From Novosphingobium olei (GTDB lineage Bacteria > Pseudomonadota > Alphaproteobacteria > Sphingomonadales > Sphingomonadaceae): DNA of 64,000 nt. Within the stretch, counting starts at the first letter, position 1, and each line of letters opens with the position of its first letter. This document shows, in pieces, positions 52,727 through 62,278 of the stretch. A program made the translations under genes and the position numbers. The DNA is taken from NCBI RefSeq assembly GCF_012927405.1, contig NZ_JABBGM010000005.1:248001-312000 (forward strand), read 5' to 3'. Below the pieces are notes generated by a model. It was not told the DNA's origin. It ran no database searches and saw only the letters and a program-made list of their open reading frames with translations.

Positions 52727-54331
52727 TCAGACCGGATCGGCGATCATTGCCTTCAGCGTGGCGAGGCGATCCGCTTCGTGCGCGGGCTTGTCGGCGCGGA
52801 TGCGGCTGATGCGGGGAAAGCGCATGGCGACGCCCGACTTGTGGCGCTTGCTGGCGTGGATCGAATCGAATGCCACTTCGAAGACGAGCGACTTGTCGGT
52901 TTCCCGCACCGGGCCGAACCGCGCCACGGTGTGGCTGCGCACATAGGAATCGAGCCATTTCAGCTCGGCATCGGTGAAGCCGAAATAGGCCTTGCCCACG
53001 GGCAGCAGTTCCGCCCCGGCATCGGGATCGCCGTCCCAGCATCCGAAGGTGAAGTCGGAATAGAACGAGGAGCGCTTGCCCGACCCGCGCTGCGCGTACA
53101 TCAGCACGCAGTCCACCAGCAGCGGATCGCGCTTCCACTTGTACCACAGGCCCGTACGCCGGCCCGCCACGTAGGGCGAATCGCGCCGCTTGAGCATGAC
53201 GCCCTCGATCGCGGCATCGCGGGCGCGGGCGCGGATCTCGGCAAGATCGTCCATGTCGTTCGCAGCAATCACCTGCGACAGGTCGAAGCGATCGGGATCG
53301 AGCCTTGGCACGAGCGCCTCCAGCCGGGCGCGGCGCTGTTCCCAAGCCCACTCGCGCAAGTCCTCGCCTTCGTCGATCAGCAGGTCGTAGAGGCGGACGA
53401 AGGCGGGATAGTCGCCCTGCATCCGGGCCGATGGTGCCTTGCGGCCAAGACGCTGCTGCAGCGCGTTGAAGCTCGCCGCGCCGCCTTCCTCGCCCCCCTG
53501 GTGGGTACCGCGCACCAGCAGTTCGCCATCGAGCACCGCGGGAACCTGCAGTGCTGCGGCGATCTCGGGGAAGCTGCCCGAAATGTCGTCGCCGCCGCGC
53601 GAATAGACGCGCGTTTCCCCATGCACGTGGACGAGCTGCACGCGGATGCCGTCCCATTTCCATTCGGCGGCATAGTCGGCCAGGCTGACGTCAGTGCCGT
53701 CCTCCAGCGGATGGGCCAGCATGAAAGGCCGGAACAGCGGCAGAAGGTCGGTGCGCGGCGGCGCGGCCTTGCCGCTCGCCCAGTCGAACAGCGGCAGGTA
53801 GGGCGCGACCTGGCCGTGCCAGTATTCCTCCACCTCGTCGACGCTGACGTCAAAGGCCTGTGCGAAGGCGACCTTGGCGAGCCGCGCGGAAATGCCGATG
53901 CGCATGGCGCCGGTCGCCAGCTTGAGCAGCGCGTAGCGGCCGTTGGCGTCAAGCCGGTCGAGCAGGCCAGCCAGCAGCGCAGGCGCGGTGGCGCGGGTGG
54001 CGTGGTGCAGCGTTTCGACCACTTCGGCGACGCTGGGTGGGGGCGCGGGCGGGCTGGGGGGCTCGGGCCACAACAGGCTGGCGGTCTCAGCGGTGTCGCC
54101 CACGTAATCGCGCGAAAGGGCCCAGAGCACTTCGTCGACCCGTTCGGCCATCAGCGCGCGGACCGTGCCCGCCTTGACCGCGGGGAAGTTCAACCCATCG
54201 GTCATGGCCGCCAGCGCCCAGCCGCGATCCGGGTCCGGCGTTTCGCGCAAGTAGCGCGCGATGAGCGCCAGCTTGCCGTTGCGGCTGCGGGTGTAGACGA
54301 GCTGGTCGATCAGGGCGGCAAAGGCCTTCAT
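52727..54331 (-). CDS. Ligase-associated DNA damage response ATP-dependent DNA ligase
   Basis: A 534-residue ligase of the cisplatin-damage-response group. An N-terminal helical domain (about residues 1-190) is followed by the nucleotidyltransferase core with the AMP-accepting lysine in AAEWKWDGIRVQLV, then YSRGGDDISGSFPE, DGELLVRG, IEGVMLKRRDSPYVAGRR and GLWYKWKRDP. Seals nicks; in relatives it clusters with an MBL-fold exonuclease and a helicase. ATG 54331 fits the family; ATG 54343 would add four residues. The exonuclease gene lies just beyond an intervening gene on the other strand. Confidence 0.92.
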   Translation of the reverse strand: MKAFAALIDQLVYTRSRNGKLALIARYLRETPDPDRGWALAAMTDGLNFPAVKAGTVRALMAERVDEVLWALSRDYVGDTAETASLLWPEPPSPPAPPPSVAEVVETLHHATRATAPALLAGLLDRLDANGRYALLKLATGAMRIGISARLAKVAFAQAFDVSVDEVEEYWHGQVAPYLPLFDWASGKAAPPRTDLLPLFRPFMLAHPLEDGTDVSLADYAAEWKWDGIRVQLVHVHGETRVYSRGGDDISGSFPEIAAALQVPAVLDGELLVRGTHQGGEEGGAASFNALQQRLGRKAPSARMQGDYPAFVRLYDLLIDEGEDLREWAWEQRRARLEALVPRLDPDRFDLSQVIAANDMDDLAEIRARARDAAIEGVMLKRRDSPYVAGRRTGLWYKWKRDPLLVDCVLMYAQRGSGKRSSFYSDFTFGCWDGDPDAGAELLPVGKAYFGFTDAELKWLDSYVRSHTVARFGPVRETDKSLVFEVAFDSIHASKRHKSGVAMRFPRISRIRADKPAHEADRLATLKAMIADPV

Positions 54332-54409
54332 GTTCGTTGCCATGGCGCTTGGGCGTCGCTTACAACGCGCGCAACGGTTCTGGTCCGTTTCCAGGCAGGA
54401 GTTGCCCTC

Positions 54410-54709
54410 ATGACGTTTCGTGCGTGTGCATTTGTTCTGGCGCTTGCCGCTCCCCTGGCGGCAGTGCCGATGACGCCCGTCAGCGCGCAGGATTGGCGGA
54501 AGTATGACCTCGACACACCGATCGAAGTTCTGCTGGCCCATCCCGCTCCGAAGGCGGTGATCGATGCGTATTTTCCCAAGATTACCGAGCATCCGATGTT
54601 CGACCAGATCAAAGGGATGTCGCTGCGGCAGCTCGCACCTTTGAGCCAAGGTGTGCTTTCCGGCGAAGTGCTCGCCAAGGTCGAGCGCGATCTGGCTGCG
54701 ATTAAATAG
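54410..54709 (+). CDS. Small exported protein between the ligase and exonuclease genes
   Basis: A 99-residue protein with a signal peptide (core FVLALAAPLAAVP, cleavage near VSAQ) and a short mature domain with DLDTPIEVLLAHPAPKAVIDAYF. AGGAG lies nine bases before ATG 54410. Family unrecognised. It is on the opposite strand to both flanking repair genes and splits what is usually one operon. Confidence 0.65.
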   Translation: MTFRACAFVLALAAPLAAVPMTPVSAQDWRKYDLDTPIEVLLAHPAPKAVIDAYFPKITEHPMFDQIKGMSLRQLAPLSQGVLSGEVLAKVERDLAAIK

Positions 54710-54751
54710 GACGCAGCCTTCGGCCGACCGTGGCGGTGAGGATGGCGCAGG

Positions 54752-55768
54752 CTAGTCATCCTCATCCTCGTAGCCGACCAGCGCCAGCGCGCGCGCCGCT
54801 CGCTGGCCCAGCTGGCACCAGCGCAGCAGCGCTTCCTCGCGCCCGTGGGTGATCCAGGTTTCGGCGGGATTCACTTCCGCGATCGTGGCGGTGAGTTCGT
54901 CCCAATCGGCGTGATCGGAGATGACCAGCGGCAGCTCCACGTTGCGCTGCCGGGCGCGCTGGCGCACGCGCATCCAGCCGGATGCCATGGCGGTGATCGG
55001 ATCGGGCAGGCGCCGGCTCCAGCGATCGTTGAGTGCAGACGGCGGGCAGACCACGATCTGCCCTTCGAGCGCGCCCTTGGGCACGCCGGCCACGGCGCGC
55101 AGCTCGCCCAGATCGACGCCGTGGTCTTCGTAGAGCCGGCACATCCGCTCCATAGCGCCATGCAGATAGATCGGCGCATCGTAACCATGCGCACGCACTT
55201 CGGCGATCAGCCGCTGCGCCTTGCCCAAGGCATAGGCGCCGACGAGTACGCAGCGCCCGGGATTGGCGACCAGCGCATCGGTCAGCCGCGCGATCTCGCC
55301 CGCGATCGGGGGATGGCGGAAGACGGGCAGGCCGAAGGTCGCCTCGGTGATGAACACATCGCAGGCGACCGGCTGGAACGGGGGGCAGGTGGGGTCTGGC
55401 CGACGCTTGTAGTCGCCGGTGATGACCACGCGTTCGCCGGCATGTTCGAGCAGTATCTGCGCCGAACCCAGGACATGGCCGGCGGGCACGAAGGTGGCAT
55501 CGACGCCGCCGGGCAGGCGCAGCGTCTCGCCATAGGCCACAGGCGCCGCGCGGACTTCGTTCTCCGCCTCGACGCCATAGCGCAGTTGCATGATGGCGAG
55601 CGTTTCGGGCGTCGCGATGGTGCGGCCATGGCCACCGCGGGCATGGTCGGCATGGCCGTGGGTGACAAGGGCGGTATCGACCGGGCGGGCGGGATCGATC
55701 CACGCATCGGCCGGCACCACGTGGATGCCATAGGGCTCGGGCCTGATCCACGCGAAGTCGGCAACCAT
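54752..55768 (-). CDS. Ligase-associated DNA damage response exonuclease (MBL fold)
   Basis: A 338-residue nuclease of the metallo-beta-lactamase/CPSF-like group. THGHADHARGGHG is the metal motif, followed by PAGHVLGSAQILLE, VVITGDYKRR, FITEATFGLPVF and ISDHADWDEL. In related genomes this nuclease sits next to the ligase above and acts with it in repair. ATG 55768 is preferred to GTG 55774. The partner helicase and PdeM-type phosphoesterase are not in the window. Confidence 0.92.
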   Translation of the reverse strand: MVADFAWIRPEPYGIHVVPADAWIDPARPVDTALVTHGHADHARGGHGRTIATPETLAIMQLRYGVEAENEVRAAPVAYGETLRLPGGVDATFVPAGHVLGSAQILLEHAGERVVITGDYKRRPDPTCPPFQPVACDVFITEATFGLPVFRHPPIAGEIARLTDALVANPGRCVLVGAYALGKAQRLIAEVRAHGYDAPIYLHGAMERMCRLYEDHGVDLGELRAVAGVPKGALEGQIVVCPPSALNDRWSRRLPDPITAMASGWMRVRQRARQRNVELPLVISDHADWDELTATIAEVNPAETWITHGREEALLRWCQLGQRAARALALVGYEDEDD

Positions 55769-55966
55769 GTGCACGCAATGGCCGCAAGGTGCGATTCGTT
55801 CCAGCCACCCGTTTGGGAGCTACCCGTCGGACAGGCCCCACCGGCAGTCCCGCCGGCCTTTCCCCGAAGACCCGAAACGGATGCATGGATCGGGGAAGGA
55901 CAGGGCGCGTTCAGGATCTGCGGCTATCGTGCGCCCCGCCGATCCCGCCTGCCACGGAGACGACCA

Positions 55967-56485
55967 ATGCCCCTAATGCGAACCGCCGCGCTTCTGTCCG
56001 TTGCGCTCTGCGCCTTTTCGCTCGCGGGCTGCGGCCAGCAGAAGCAGACCGGCCCCGACGTCAGCGCCAGCGAGACCGCGCCGGTCGTCGCCCCGCCGAT
56101 GCCGGCGGTGACGGCGGTTCCGGGCGATGCCCATCCCATGGCAGGGTTCGACACGCTCGACCGCGATCACGACGGGCGCATTTCCTCGGCCGAGCACGCG
56201 CAGGCCGCGCAGGCGCTGTTCGAGATGATCGACATGGAGCACGACGGCAATCTCAGCATGGACGAGCTGAAGGCTGCCGCGCCAGCCTTGGCGGATATCG
56301 ACGGGCTGACTCCCGACAAGCTGATGGCGATTGCCGATGCCGATCACGACGGGAAGCTGACGCTGGCGGAATGGATGGCGTTTGCCAACGCCCGCTTCGG
56401 GCTGCTGGACCGCAACGACGACGGCTTCATCGACCGGGCGGAGTGGGACGCGCCGCATCCGCCGATACCGCCGGTCGGCAAGTAG
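55967..56485 (+). CDS. EF-hand calcium-binding lipoprotein
   Basis: A 172-residue protein with a lipobox (SLAGC, residue ~22) and four EF-hand-like loops: DRDHDGRIS, DMEHDGNLS, DADHDGKLT and DRNDDGFID. The loops come in two pairs, as in calmodulin-type domains, and keep the Asp/Gly/hydrophobic pattern, so calcium binding in the periplasm is likely. GGAGA precedes ATG 55967. Biological role unknown. Confidence 0.85.
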   Translation: MPLMRTAALLSVALCAFSLAGCGQQKQTGPDVSASETAPVVAPPMPAVTAVPGDAHPMAGFDTLDRDHDGRISSAEHAQAAQALFEMIDMEHDGNLSMDELKAAAPALADIDGLTPDKLMAIADADHDGKLTLAEWMAFANARFGLLDRNDDGFIDRAEWDAPHPPIPPVGK

Positions 56486-56497
56486 CGCGATCAAACG

Positions 56498-56533
56498 AAA
56501 AAGGGCGGCACCATCGGCGCCGCCCTCTTCATT
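56498..56533. terminator. Bidirectional terminator between the EF-hand gene and clpA
   Basis: GGGCGGC and GCCGCCC arms with AAAAA on the left and TCTTCATTTT on the right, so it can serve both convergent genes. Confidence 0.8.
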
Positions 56534-56551
56534 TTCGTGCGTCGGTGAAGC

Positions 56552-58915
56552 TCACGCCTCGTCGGCGTTGGGCTCCTCGGCCGCGGCGTCGCCCGCCTTG
56601 CCCTTGCGCGCCTTCTTCTTGACGAGCTTGGGCGCGGCTGGCGTCAGTTCGAACGACAGGCCTTCGTCCTCGCCCTTGAGGCTGACGTGGACTTCGCCGC
56701 CGTTGGCGAGCTTGCCGAACAGCAGTTCCTCGGCGAGCGGCTTCTTGACCCGTTCCTGGATGACGCGGGCCATCGGCCGCGCCCCGTAGAGCTTGTCATA
56801 GCCGCGCTTGGCGAGCCAGGCGCGCGCGTCGCTGTCGAACTGGATGTGGACGTTCTGTTCGGCCAGCTGCAGTTCCAGCTGGAGGATGAACTTGTCCACG
56901 ACCCGGCTGACGACTTCGGGCGGCAGGTAGCCGAACGGCACGATCGCATCGAGACGGTTGCGGAATTCGGGGGTGAACATCTTCTTCACCGCCTCGTCGC
57001 CCGCGTCGGCCTTCGACACGTCGCCAAAGCCGATGCCCTGGCGCGCCATGTCCGATGCGCCCGCATTGGTGGTCATGATCAGGACAACGTTACGGAAGTC
57101 CACCGTCTTGCCATGGTGGTCGGTCAGGCGCCCGTTGTCCATCACCTGCAGCAGGATGTTGAACAGATCGGGGTGCGCCTTTTCGATTTCATCGAGAAGC
57201 AGGACGCAGTGCGGCTGCTGGTCGATGGCATCGGTGAGCAGACCGCCCTGGTCGAAGCCGACATAACCCGGAGGCGCACCGATCAGGCGGCTGACCGAAT
57301 GGCGCTCCATGTATTCGGACATGTCGAAGCGCTGCAGCGGGATGCCCATGATCTGGGCAAGGCTGCGAGCGACTTCGGTCTTGCCTACGCCGGTGGGGCC
57401 GCTGAACAGGAACGAGCCGATCGGCTTGTCGGGATCGCGCAGGCCGGCGCGGCTGAGCTTCATGGCGCTGGACAGCACCTCGATCGCCTTGTCCTGCCCG
57501 AACACGAGCCGCTTGAGGTCGCGTTCGAGGTGTTCGAGCACCTTCTTGTCGTCGCTCGACACCGACTTGGGCGGGATGCGCGCCATCGTCGCGATGACCT
57601 GTTCGATCTCGCGCGCGGTGATGGTCTTCTTCCGCTTGGAAGGCGGCACCAGCATCTGCATCGCGCCGACTTCGTCGATCACGTCGATCGCCTTGTCCGG
57701 CAGCTTGCGGTCGTTGATGTAGCGGGCGGAAAGTTCGACCGCGGTCTTGATCGCCTCGGGCGTGTACTTGACCTTGTGGTGTTCTTCGAACGCGGTGCGC
57801 AGACCCTTCAGGATCTTGATCGTGTCCTCGACGGTCGGCTCGTTCACGTCGATCTTCTGGAAGCGCCGCAGCAGCGCGCGGTCCTTCTCGAAGTGGTTGC
57901 GGAACTCCTTGTAGGTGGTGGAGCCGATGCAGCGGATCGTCCCGCCCGAAAGCGCGGGCTTGAGCAGGTTGGAGGCATCCATCGCGCCGCCGCTGGTGGC
58001 ACCGGCGCCGATCACCGTGTGGATCTCGTCGATGAACAGGATCGCGTGCGGCATCTTCTCGAGCTCCGAGACGACCTGCTTGAGCCGCTCCTCGAAATCG
58101 CCGCGATAGCGCGTGCCAGCCAGCAGGCTGCCCATGTCGAGCGAATAGATCACCGCTTCGCTCAGCACCTCGGGCACTTCGCCTTCGACGATCTTGCGCG
58201 CGAGGCCTTCGGCGATGGCAGTCTTGCCCACGCCCGGATCACCCACATAGAGCGGGTTGTTCTTCGACCGGCGGCACAGGATCTGGATGGTGCGATCGAC
58301 CTCCGGCCCGCGTCCGATCAGCGGATCGACCTTGCCGCCCAGCGCCTTCTCGTTGAGGTTGACGGTGAACTGGTCGAGCGCGGAATCCTTCTTGGAGCCC
58401 TTGGCCTCGGCCTTTTCCTCCTGCTTGGGCGCCTCTTCCTCGGCCCCCTTGGGATTGCGGTTTTCAACCTGCCGGCCGCCCTTGCCGATGCCGTGGCTGA
58501 TGTAGCTCACCGCGTCGAGCCGGCTCATGTCCTGCTGCTGCAGGAAATAGACCGCATAGCTGTCGCGTTCGGAGAACAGCGCCACCAGCACGTTCGCGCC
58601 GGTGACGGTGTCCTTGCCCGACGACTGTACGTGCAGGATGGCGCGCTGGATCACGCGCTGAAAGCCGGCGGTCGGCTGCGGATCGGCCTTTTCCTGGGTC
58701 TTGAGCGACTGGTATTCCTGGTCGAGGTACTGGCGCACCACATCGCCCAGGTCGCCGAGATCCACGCCGCAGGCCTGCATGACCTGCGCCGCATCAGGAT
58801 CGTCGATCAGCGCGAGAAGAAGATGCTCGAGAGTCGCGTATTCGTGGCTGCGCTCGGAAGCGTTACCGAGCGCGGCGTGAAGCGTCTTCTCAAGGCTCTG
58901 GGCGAAACTTGGCAT
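56552..58915 (-). CDS. clpA: ATP-dependent Clp protease ATP-binding subunit ClpA
   Basis: Hexameric unfoldase that feeds substrates to ClpP. The 787-residue protein has an N-terminal Clp_N domain ([17 protein letters not shown]), a charged linker near residues 150-185, and two AAA+ modules with Walker A GDPGVGKT and GPTGVGKT and Walker [10 protein letters not shown] and [11 protein letters not shown]. An IGF/L-type ClpP-binding loop is expected in the second module. ATG 58915 is the family start. clpS, usually just upstream, is absent, so N-degron adaptor supply must come from elsewhere. Confidence 0.95.
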   Translation of the reverse strand: MPSFAQSLEKTLHAALGNASERSHEYATLEHLLLALIDDPDAAQVMQACGVDLGDLGDVVRQYLDQEYQSLKTQEKADPQPTAGFQRVIQRAILHVQSSGKDTVTGANVLVALFSERDSYAVYFLQQQDMSRLDAVSYISHGIGKGGRQVENRNPKGAEEEAPKQEEKAEAKGSKKDSALDQFTVNLNEKALGGKVDPLIGRGPEVDRTIQILCRRSKNNPLYVGDPGVGKTAIAEGLARKIVEGEVPEVLSEAVIYSLDMGSLLAGTRYRGDFEERLKQVVSELEKMPHAILFIDEIHTVIGAGATSGGAMDASNLLKPALSGGTIRCIGSTTYKEFRNHFEKDRALLRRFQKIDVNEPTVEDTIKILKGLRTAFEEHHKVKYTPEAIKTAVELSARYINDRKLPDKAIDVIDEVGAMQMLVPPSKRKKTITAREIEQVIATMARIPPKSVSSDDKKVLEHLERDLKRLVFGQDKAIEVLSSAMKLSRAGLRDPDKPIGSFLFSGPTGVGKTEVARSLAQIMGIPLQRFDMSEYMERHSVSRLIGAPPGYVGFDQGGLLTDAIDQQPHCVLLLDEIEKAHPDLFNILLQVMDNGRLTDHHGKTVDFRNVVLIMTTNAGASDMARQGIGFGDVSKADAGDEAVKKMFTPEFRNRLDAIVPFGYLPPEVVSRVVDKFILQLELQLAEQNVHIQFDSDARAWLAKRGYDKLYGARPMARVIQERVKKPLAEELLFGKLANGGEVHVSLKGEDEGLSFELTPAAPKLVKKKARKGKAGDAAAEEPNADEA

Positions 58916-59098
58916 AGACCTACTTTCTGGGGGTGCCGGCGGGCCGGCCTCCGGGGAAATTCCCTTGCGGGAGATGAACATGCTTGTGCTTAACGGCAGC
59001 TAAACCAGGGGCATGTGCGGCACCCGATGCCGTGCAGGCAAAAGGCGTTACTTGTGGGATATGGGGATGCCGCCCGGCAAGGTGAAGGGCGGCCACCA

Positions 59099-59314
59099 TT
59101 ATCGCGCCGATCCGTCCGGCGGTGATCGAAACAGCGCGTCGGCGGCGGCGCGATGCGCGCTGGCCTTGTCGCGGTGCGCGATGGTGCGGGCGATTTCCCG
59201 TTCGAGCAGGCGGACGCGTTCGTCCAGTTCGTCGCGGCTCAACGGGTCGAGCGCTTCTGTGGCCAGCTGGCTGGCCAGATCCCCCTTGGGGCGCGGGCGC
59301 TCGTCAAGGTCCAT
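59099..59314 (-). CDS. DUF1192 family protein
   Basis: A 71-residue helical protein with LSRDELDERVRLLEREIART and HRAAADALF, the DUF1192 signature. Common in alphaproteobacteria; no known function. ATG 59314 (MDLDERPRPK) is the family-like start. It is divergent from the quinone oxidoreductase gene. Confidence 0.85.
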   Translation of the reverse strand: MDLDERPRPKGDLASQLATEALDPLSRDELDERVRLLEREIARTIAHRDKASAHRAAADALFRSPPDGSAR

Positions 59315-59418
59315 TGCGGTGCACAATGTGGCGTCAACCTGCTTGCTGTCAACCGGGTGCGTGGGTACTGCTCACAAAGGGGCAGACGCAGGTCGCGGCA
59401 AAGGGATTCAGGGGTACG

Positions 59419-60423
59419 ATGCAGCCGGTTCCACCGACGATGACCGCCATCGGTTTCGAAGCGCCCGGCGGCCCCGAAGTGCTCGTCCCCCAATCGCTCG
59501 CGGTGCCCGTCCCAGGCCCCGGTCAGGTTCTGGTCAAGGTGGCCTTTGCCGGCGTCAATCGTCCCGACGTGGTGCAGCGCCAGGGGTTCTATCCGCCGCC
59601 GCCCGGCGCTTCTCCGATTCCCGGGCTCGAGATTTCCGGGCAGGTCGTGGCGCTGGGCGATGGCGTCACCGAAGTGCTGCCCGGGCAAGCGGTCTGTGCG
59701 CTGGTGTCGGGCGGCGGCTATGCGCAATACTGCCTGGCCGAGGCGGCGCATTGCCTTCCCGTGCCCGACGGCCTGCCGCTCGATCAGGCGGCCGCGCTTC
59801 CCGAAACGCTGTTCACCGTGTGGCACAACGTGTTCGAGCGCGGCTTTGCCCGTGAAGGCGAAACGATCCTGGTCCATGGCGGCACCAGCGGGATCGGCTC
59901 GATGGCGACGCTGCTGGGCAAGGCTTTCGGGCTGACCGTGATCGTCACCTGCGGCGGGGCCGACAAGTGCGCCAAGGCGCTCGAGATCGGCGCGGCTCAT
60001 GCCATCGACTACAAGGCGACCGACTTCGTCGAGGAAGTTGCCCGCATCACGCAAGGGCGCGGAGTCGACCTCGTGCTCGACATGGTCGCCGGCAGCTATG
60101 TCATGCGCAACCTCAAGTGCCTGGCCGACGATGGCCGGCACGTGACCATCGCGGTGCAGGGCGGGGTGAAGGCCGAACTCAACATGGCCGAGATCATGCG
60201 CCGCCGCCTGACACTGACCGGATCGACGCTGCGGCCGCGCTCCAACGAATTCAAGGCGCTGCTTGCGCAGGAAATCCTGTCGCAGGCCTGGCCGCTCGTA
60301 GAGGAGGGCGAACTGCGTCCGGTGATGGATCGCGCCTATGCGCTCAGCGATGCGGCTGCGGCCCATGCGCGGATGGAAGCGGGCGACCATATCGGCAAGA
60401 TCGTGCTCGACGCGCGGGGCTGA
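59419..60423 (+). CDS. NAD(P)H quinone oxidoreductase, PIG3 type
   Basis: A 334-residue zinc-free medium-chain reductase. GVNRPDVVQRQGFYPPPPGASPIPGLEISGQV is split over residues ~45-75 and LVHGGTSGIGSMATLLGKAFG is the nucleotide loop; TLRPRSNEFKALLA is typical of the PIG3 group. An AGGGG site lies five bases before ATG 59419; ATG 59440 is an alternative. Probable role is quinone detoxification. Confidence 0.92.
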   Translation: MQPVPPTMTAIGFEAPGGPEVLVPQSLAVPVPGPGQVLVKVAFAGVNRPDVVQRQGFYPPPPGASPIPGLEISGQVVALGDGVTEVLPGQAVCALVSGGGYAQYCLAEAAHCLPVPDGLPLDQAAALPETLFTVWHNVFERGFAREGETILVHGGTSGIGSMATLLGKAFGLTVIVTCGGADKCAKALEIGAAHAIDYKATDFVEEVARITQGRGVDLVLDMVAGSYVMRNLKCLADDGRHVTIAVQGGVKAELNMAEIMRRRLTLTGSTLRPRSNEFKALLAQEILSQAWPLVEEGELRPVMDRAYALSDAAAAHARMEAGDHIGKIVLDARG

Positions 60424-60556
60424 GTCGCCGGTCCCATCGGCGGTTCGCGGCAGGCCCGAAGCCGTGGCAGGAGTCGAACGAGGCGGGGGCCGGCCACGGC
60501 TCTTCGCGCTTTTGCCTTGCCGTTAAGCCCCGCGTGGCCTACATCGTCGCGGTGAC

Positions 60557-60587
60557 GGCCGCTCCGCGAGGGGCGGCCCTTATTGTT
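60557..60587. terminator. Hairpin with short T-rich tail upstream of trcR
   Basis: GGCCGCTCC and GGGGCGGCC arms around a GCGA-type loop, then CTTATTGTTT. It lies 22 bases before the trcR GTG, so it could end the upstream transcript or attenuate trcR. Confidence 0.5.
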
Positions 60588-60609
60588 TCCGCTTTCCGGA
60601 GAATGTCCC

Positions 60610-61317
60610 GTGAGCACCCAGCCCACGTACCCGCTGATGCCGCACGCGACGGCGTCCTGGCTCGTCGACAACACCGCGCTGACCTTCGAGCAGATCGCCG
60701 AATTCTGCGGCCTGCACATCCTTGAAGTCCAGGCCATGGCCGACGACCTCGCCGGCCAGAAGTACACCGGTCGCGATCCGGTCCATTCGGGCGAACTGAC
60801 CCAGGCCGAAATCGACCGGGGCCAGGCGAATCCCAACTACAAGCTGCGCATGCAGAAGGCGCCGCTGTCGGTCAGCCGCACCAAGGGCCCCCGCTATACG
60901 CCGGTGTCCAAGCGCCAGGACAAGCCCGACGGCATCGCCTGGATCCTGCGCAACCACCCCGAAATCTCGGACGCGCAGATCGGCAAGCTGATCGGCACGA
61001 CGCGCAACACCATCGCCGCGATTCGCGATCGCAGCCACTGGAACATCGCGAACATCAACCCCAAGGACCCGGTCACGCTGGGCCTGTGTTCGCAGCGCGA
61101 ACTCGACGGGCTGGTGGCCAAGGCGGCCAAGCGTGCCGGCATCGAGGAAGATGACGGCGTTGCCGACATCCGCCTTGGTTCGGACCGCGATGCGCTGATC
61201 GAAGAGCTGCGCGCCGAGCGCGAAGCGCAGAGCCGCGCCGCTTCGGAAGCCGCGCAGGAAGCCGAGGCGCAGGCCTGGCTCGAAGCGCGCCGCGCCGAAG
61301 GCCTGTCGGACAGCTGA
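60610..61317 (+). CDS. trcR: Cell cycle transcriptional regulator TrcR (DUF1013)
   Basis: A 235-residue protein of the DUF1013 family, which in Caulobacter was linked to cell-cycle-dependent transcription. Conserved blocks are PLMPHATASWLVDNTALTFEQIAEFCGLH near the N-terminus (split here over residues ~8-36), LRNHPEISDAQIGKLIGTTRNTI (helix-turn-helix-like) and LCSQRELDGLVAKA, followed by an E/A-rich coiled-coil tail. GTG 60610 has a GGAG site. The stop codon lies inside a 17-bp tandem repeat. Confidence 0.87.
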   Translation: MSTQPTYPLMPHATASWLVDNTALTFEQIAEFCGLHILEVQAMADDLAGQKYTGRDPVHSGELTQAEIDRGQANPNYKLRMQKAPLSVSRTKGPRYTPVSKRQDKPDGIAWILRNHPEISDAQIGKLIGTTRNTIAAIRDRSHWNIANINPKDPVTLGLCSQRELDGLVAKAAKRAGIEEDDGVADIRLGSDRDALIEELRAEREAQSRAASEAAQEAEAQAWLEARRAEGLSDS

Positions 61318-61375
61318 TCGTCTCGGACAGCTGATCGTCTCGGACAGCTGATCGGCCCAGACAACTGATCGGCAG
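61308..61375. repeat. 17-bp tandem repeat at the 3' end of trcR
   Basis: GGACAGCTGATCGTCTC twice (61308-61324, 61325-61341), a third copy changed in the last five bases (to 61358) and a diverged fourth (to 61375). The first unit includes the trcR stop codon. Confidence 0.8.
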
Positions 61376-61392
61376 GGACTTTGCCTGACATG

Positions 61393-61422
61393 AAAAAGGC
61401 CGCCTTTCGGGCGGCCTTTTTT
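61393..61422. terminator. Bidirectional intrinsic terminator between trcR and fabI
   Basis: AAAAAGGCCGCC, loop TTTC, then GGGCGGCCTTTTTT: a textbook stem with A-run and T-run, serving both convergent genes. Confidence 0.9.
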
Positions 61423-61474
61423 GTGGCTGGGCGCCGACGTGATCGGGGAGGCGCGAAACCGGTCCCCGATTCGT

Positions 61475-62278
61475 TCAGCCGAGCGCGATGTCCGGTGCAT
61501 CTTCCTGCTTCATGCCCACGGTGTGGTAGCCCGCATCGACATGGTGGACTTCGCCGGTCACGCCCGAGGACAGGTCCGACAGGAAATAGAGCCCCGCGCC
61601 GCCCACGTCCTCGATCGTCACGTTCCGCCGCAGCGGGCTGTTCAGCTCGTTCCACTTCAGGATGTAGCGGAAATCGCCGATGCCGCTGGCAGCAAGCGTC
61701 TTGATCGGGCCGGCCGAAATCGCGTTGACGCGGATGCCCTGCGGCCCGCAGTCGTTGGCAAGGTACTTCACGCTGGTTTCCAGCGCCGCCTTGGCCACGC
61801 CCATGACGTTGTAGTGGGGCACGACCTTTTCCGCGCCGTAGTACGTCAACGTCAGGATCGATCCGCCTTCGGGCATCATCGGGATCGCGCGCTGCGTCAC
61901 CGCCACCAGGCTGTAGGCGCTGATGTTCATCGTCATCAGGAAGTTGTCGAGCGTGGTGTCGTAGAAGCGGCCACGAAGCTGGTTCTTGTCTGAATAGCCG
62001 ATCGCGTGGACCACGAAGTCGATCGTCGGCCAGCGCGCCTTCAACGTGTCGAACGCGACATCGAGAGCGGCCATGTCCGACACGTCGCAATCGATCAGGA
62101 AGTCGCTGTCGAGGCTGGCCGCCAGCGGCCGCACGCGCTTTTCCAGCGCTTCGCCCTGATAGGAAAAGGCGAGCTCCGCACCCTGTTCGCGCAGTCGCTT
62201 GGCGATCCCCCAGGCCAGCGACTTGTCGTTGGCGAGGCCCATGATCAGGCCGCGCTTACCCTGCATCAATCCGGTCAT
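61475..62278 (-). CDS. fabI: Enoyl-ACP reductase FabI
   Basis: NADH-dependent reductase completing each fatty-acid elongation cycle; the triclosan target. The 267-residue SDR-like enzyme has GLIMGLANDKSLAWGIA, FSYQGEALEKRV, HAIGYSDKNQL and the catalytic TYYGAEKVVPHYNVMGVAKAAL (Tyr-x6-Lys). The ATG overlaps the upstream stop (ATGA), coupling it to the YihY-family gene. Confidence 0.95.
   Translation of the reverse strand: MTGLMQGKRGLIMGLANDKSLAWGIAKRLREQGAELAFSYQGEALEKRVRPLAASLDSDFLIDCDVSDMAALDVAFDTLKARWPTIDFVVHAIGYSDKNQLRGRFYDTTLDNFLMTMNISAYSLVAVTQRAIPMMPEGGSILTLTYYGAEKVVPHYNVMGVAKAALETSVKYLANDCGPQGIRVNAISAGPIKTLAASGIGDFRYILKWNELNSPLRRNVTIEDVGGAGLYFLSDLSSGVTGEVHHVDAGYHTVGMKQEDAPDIALG

Noticed and set aside
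52778-54709. 643-residue protein ending in the small secreted protein
   Set aside because: The first 544 codons are antisense to the DNA ligase gene; only the part from ATG 54410, with its own ribosome-binding site and signal peptide, is credible.
56687-58993. 768-codon open frame opposite clpA
   Set aside because: Antisense mirror frame of a strongly coding gene; composition and lack of motifs show it is not a protein gene.
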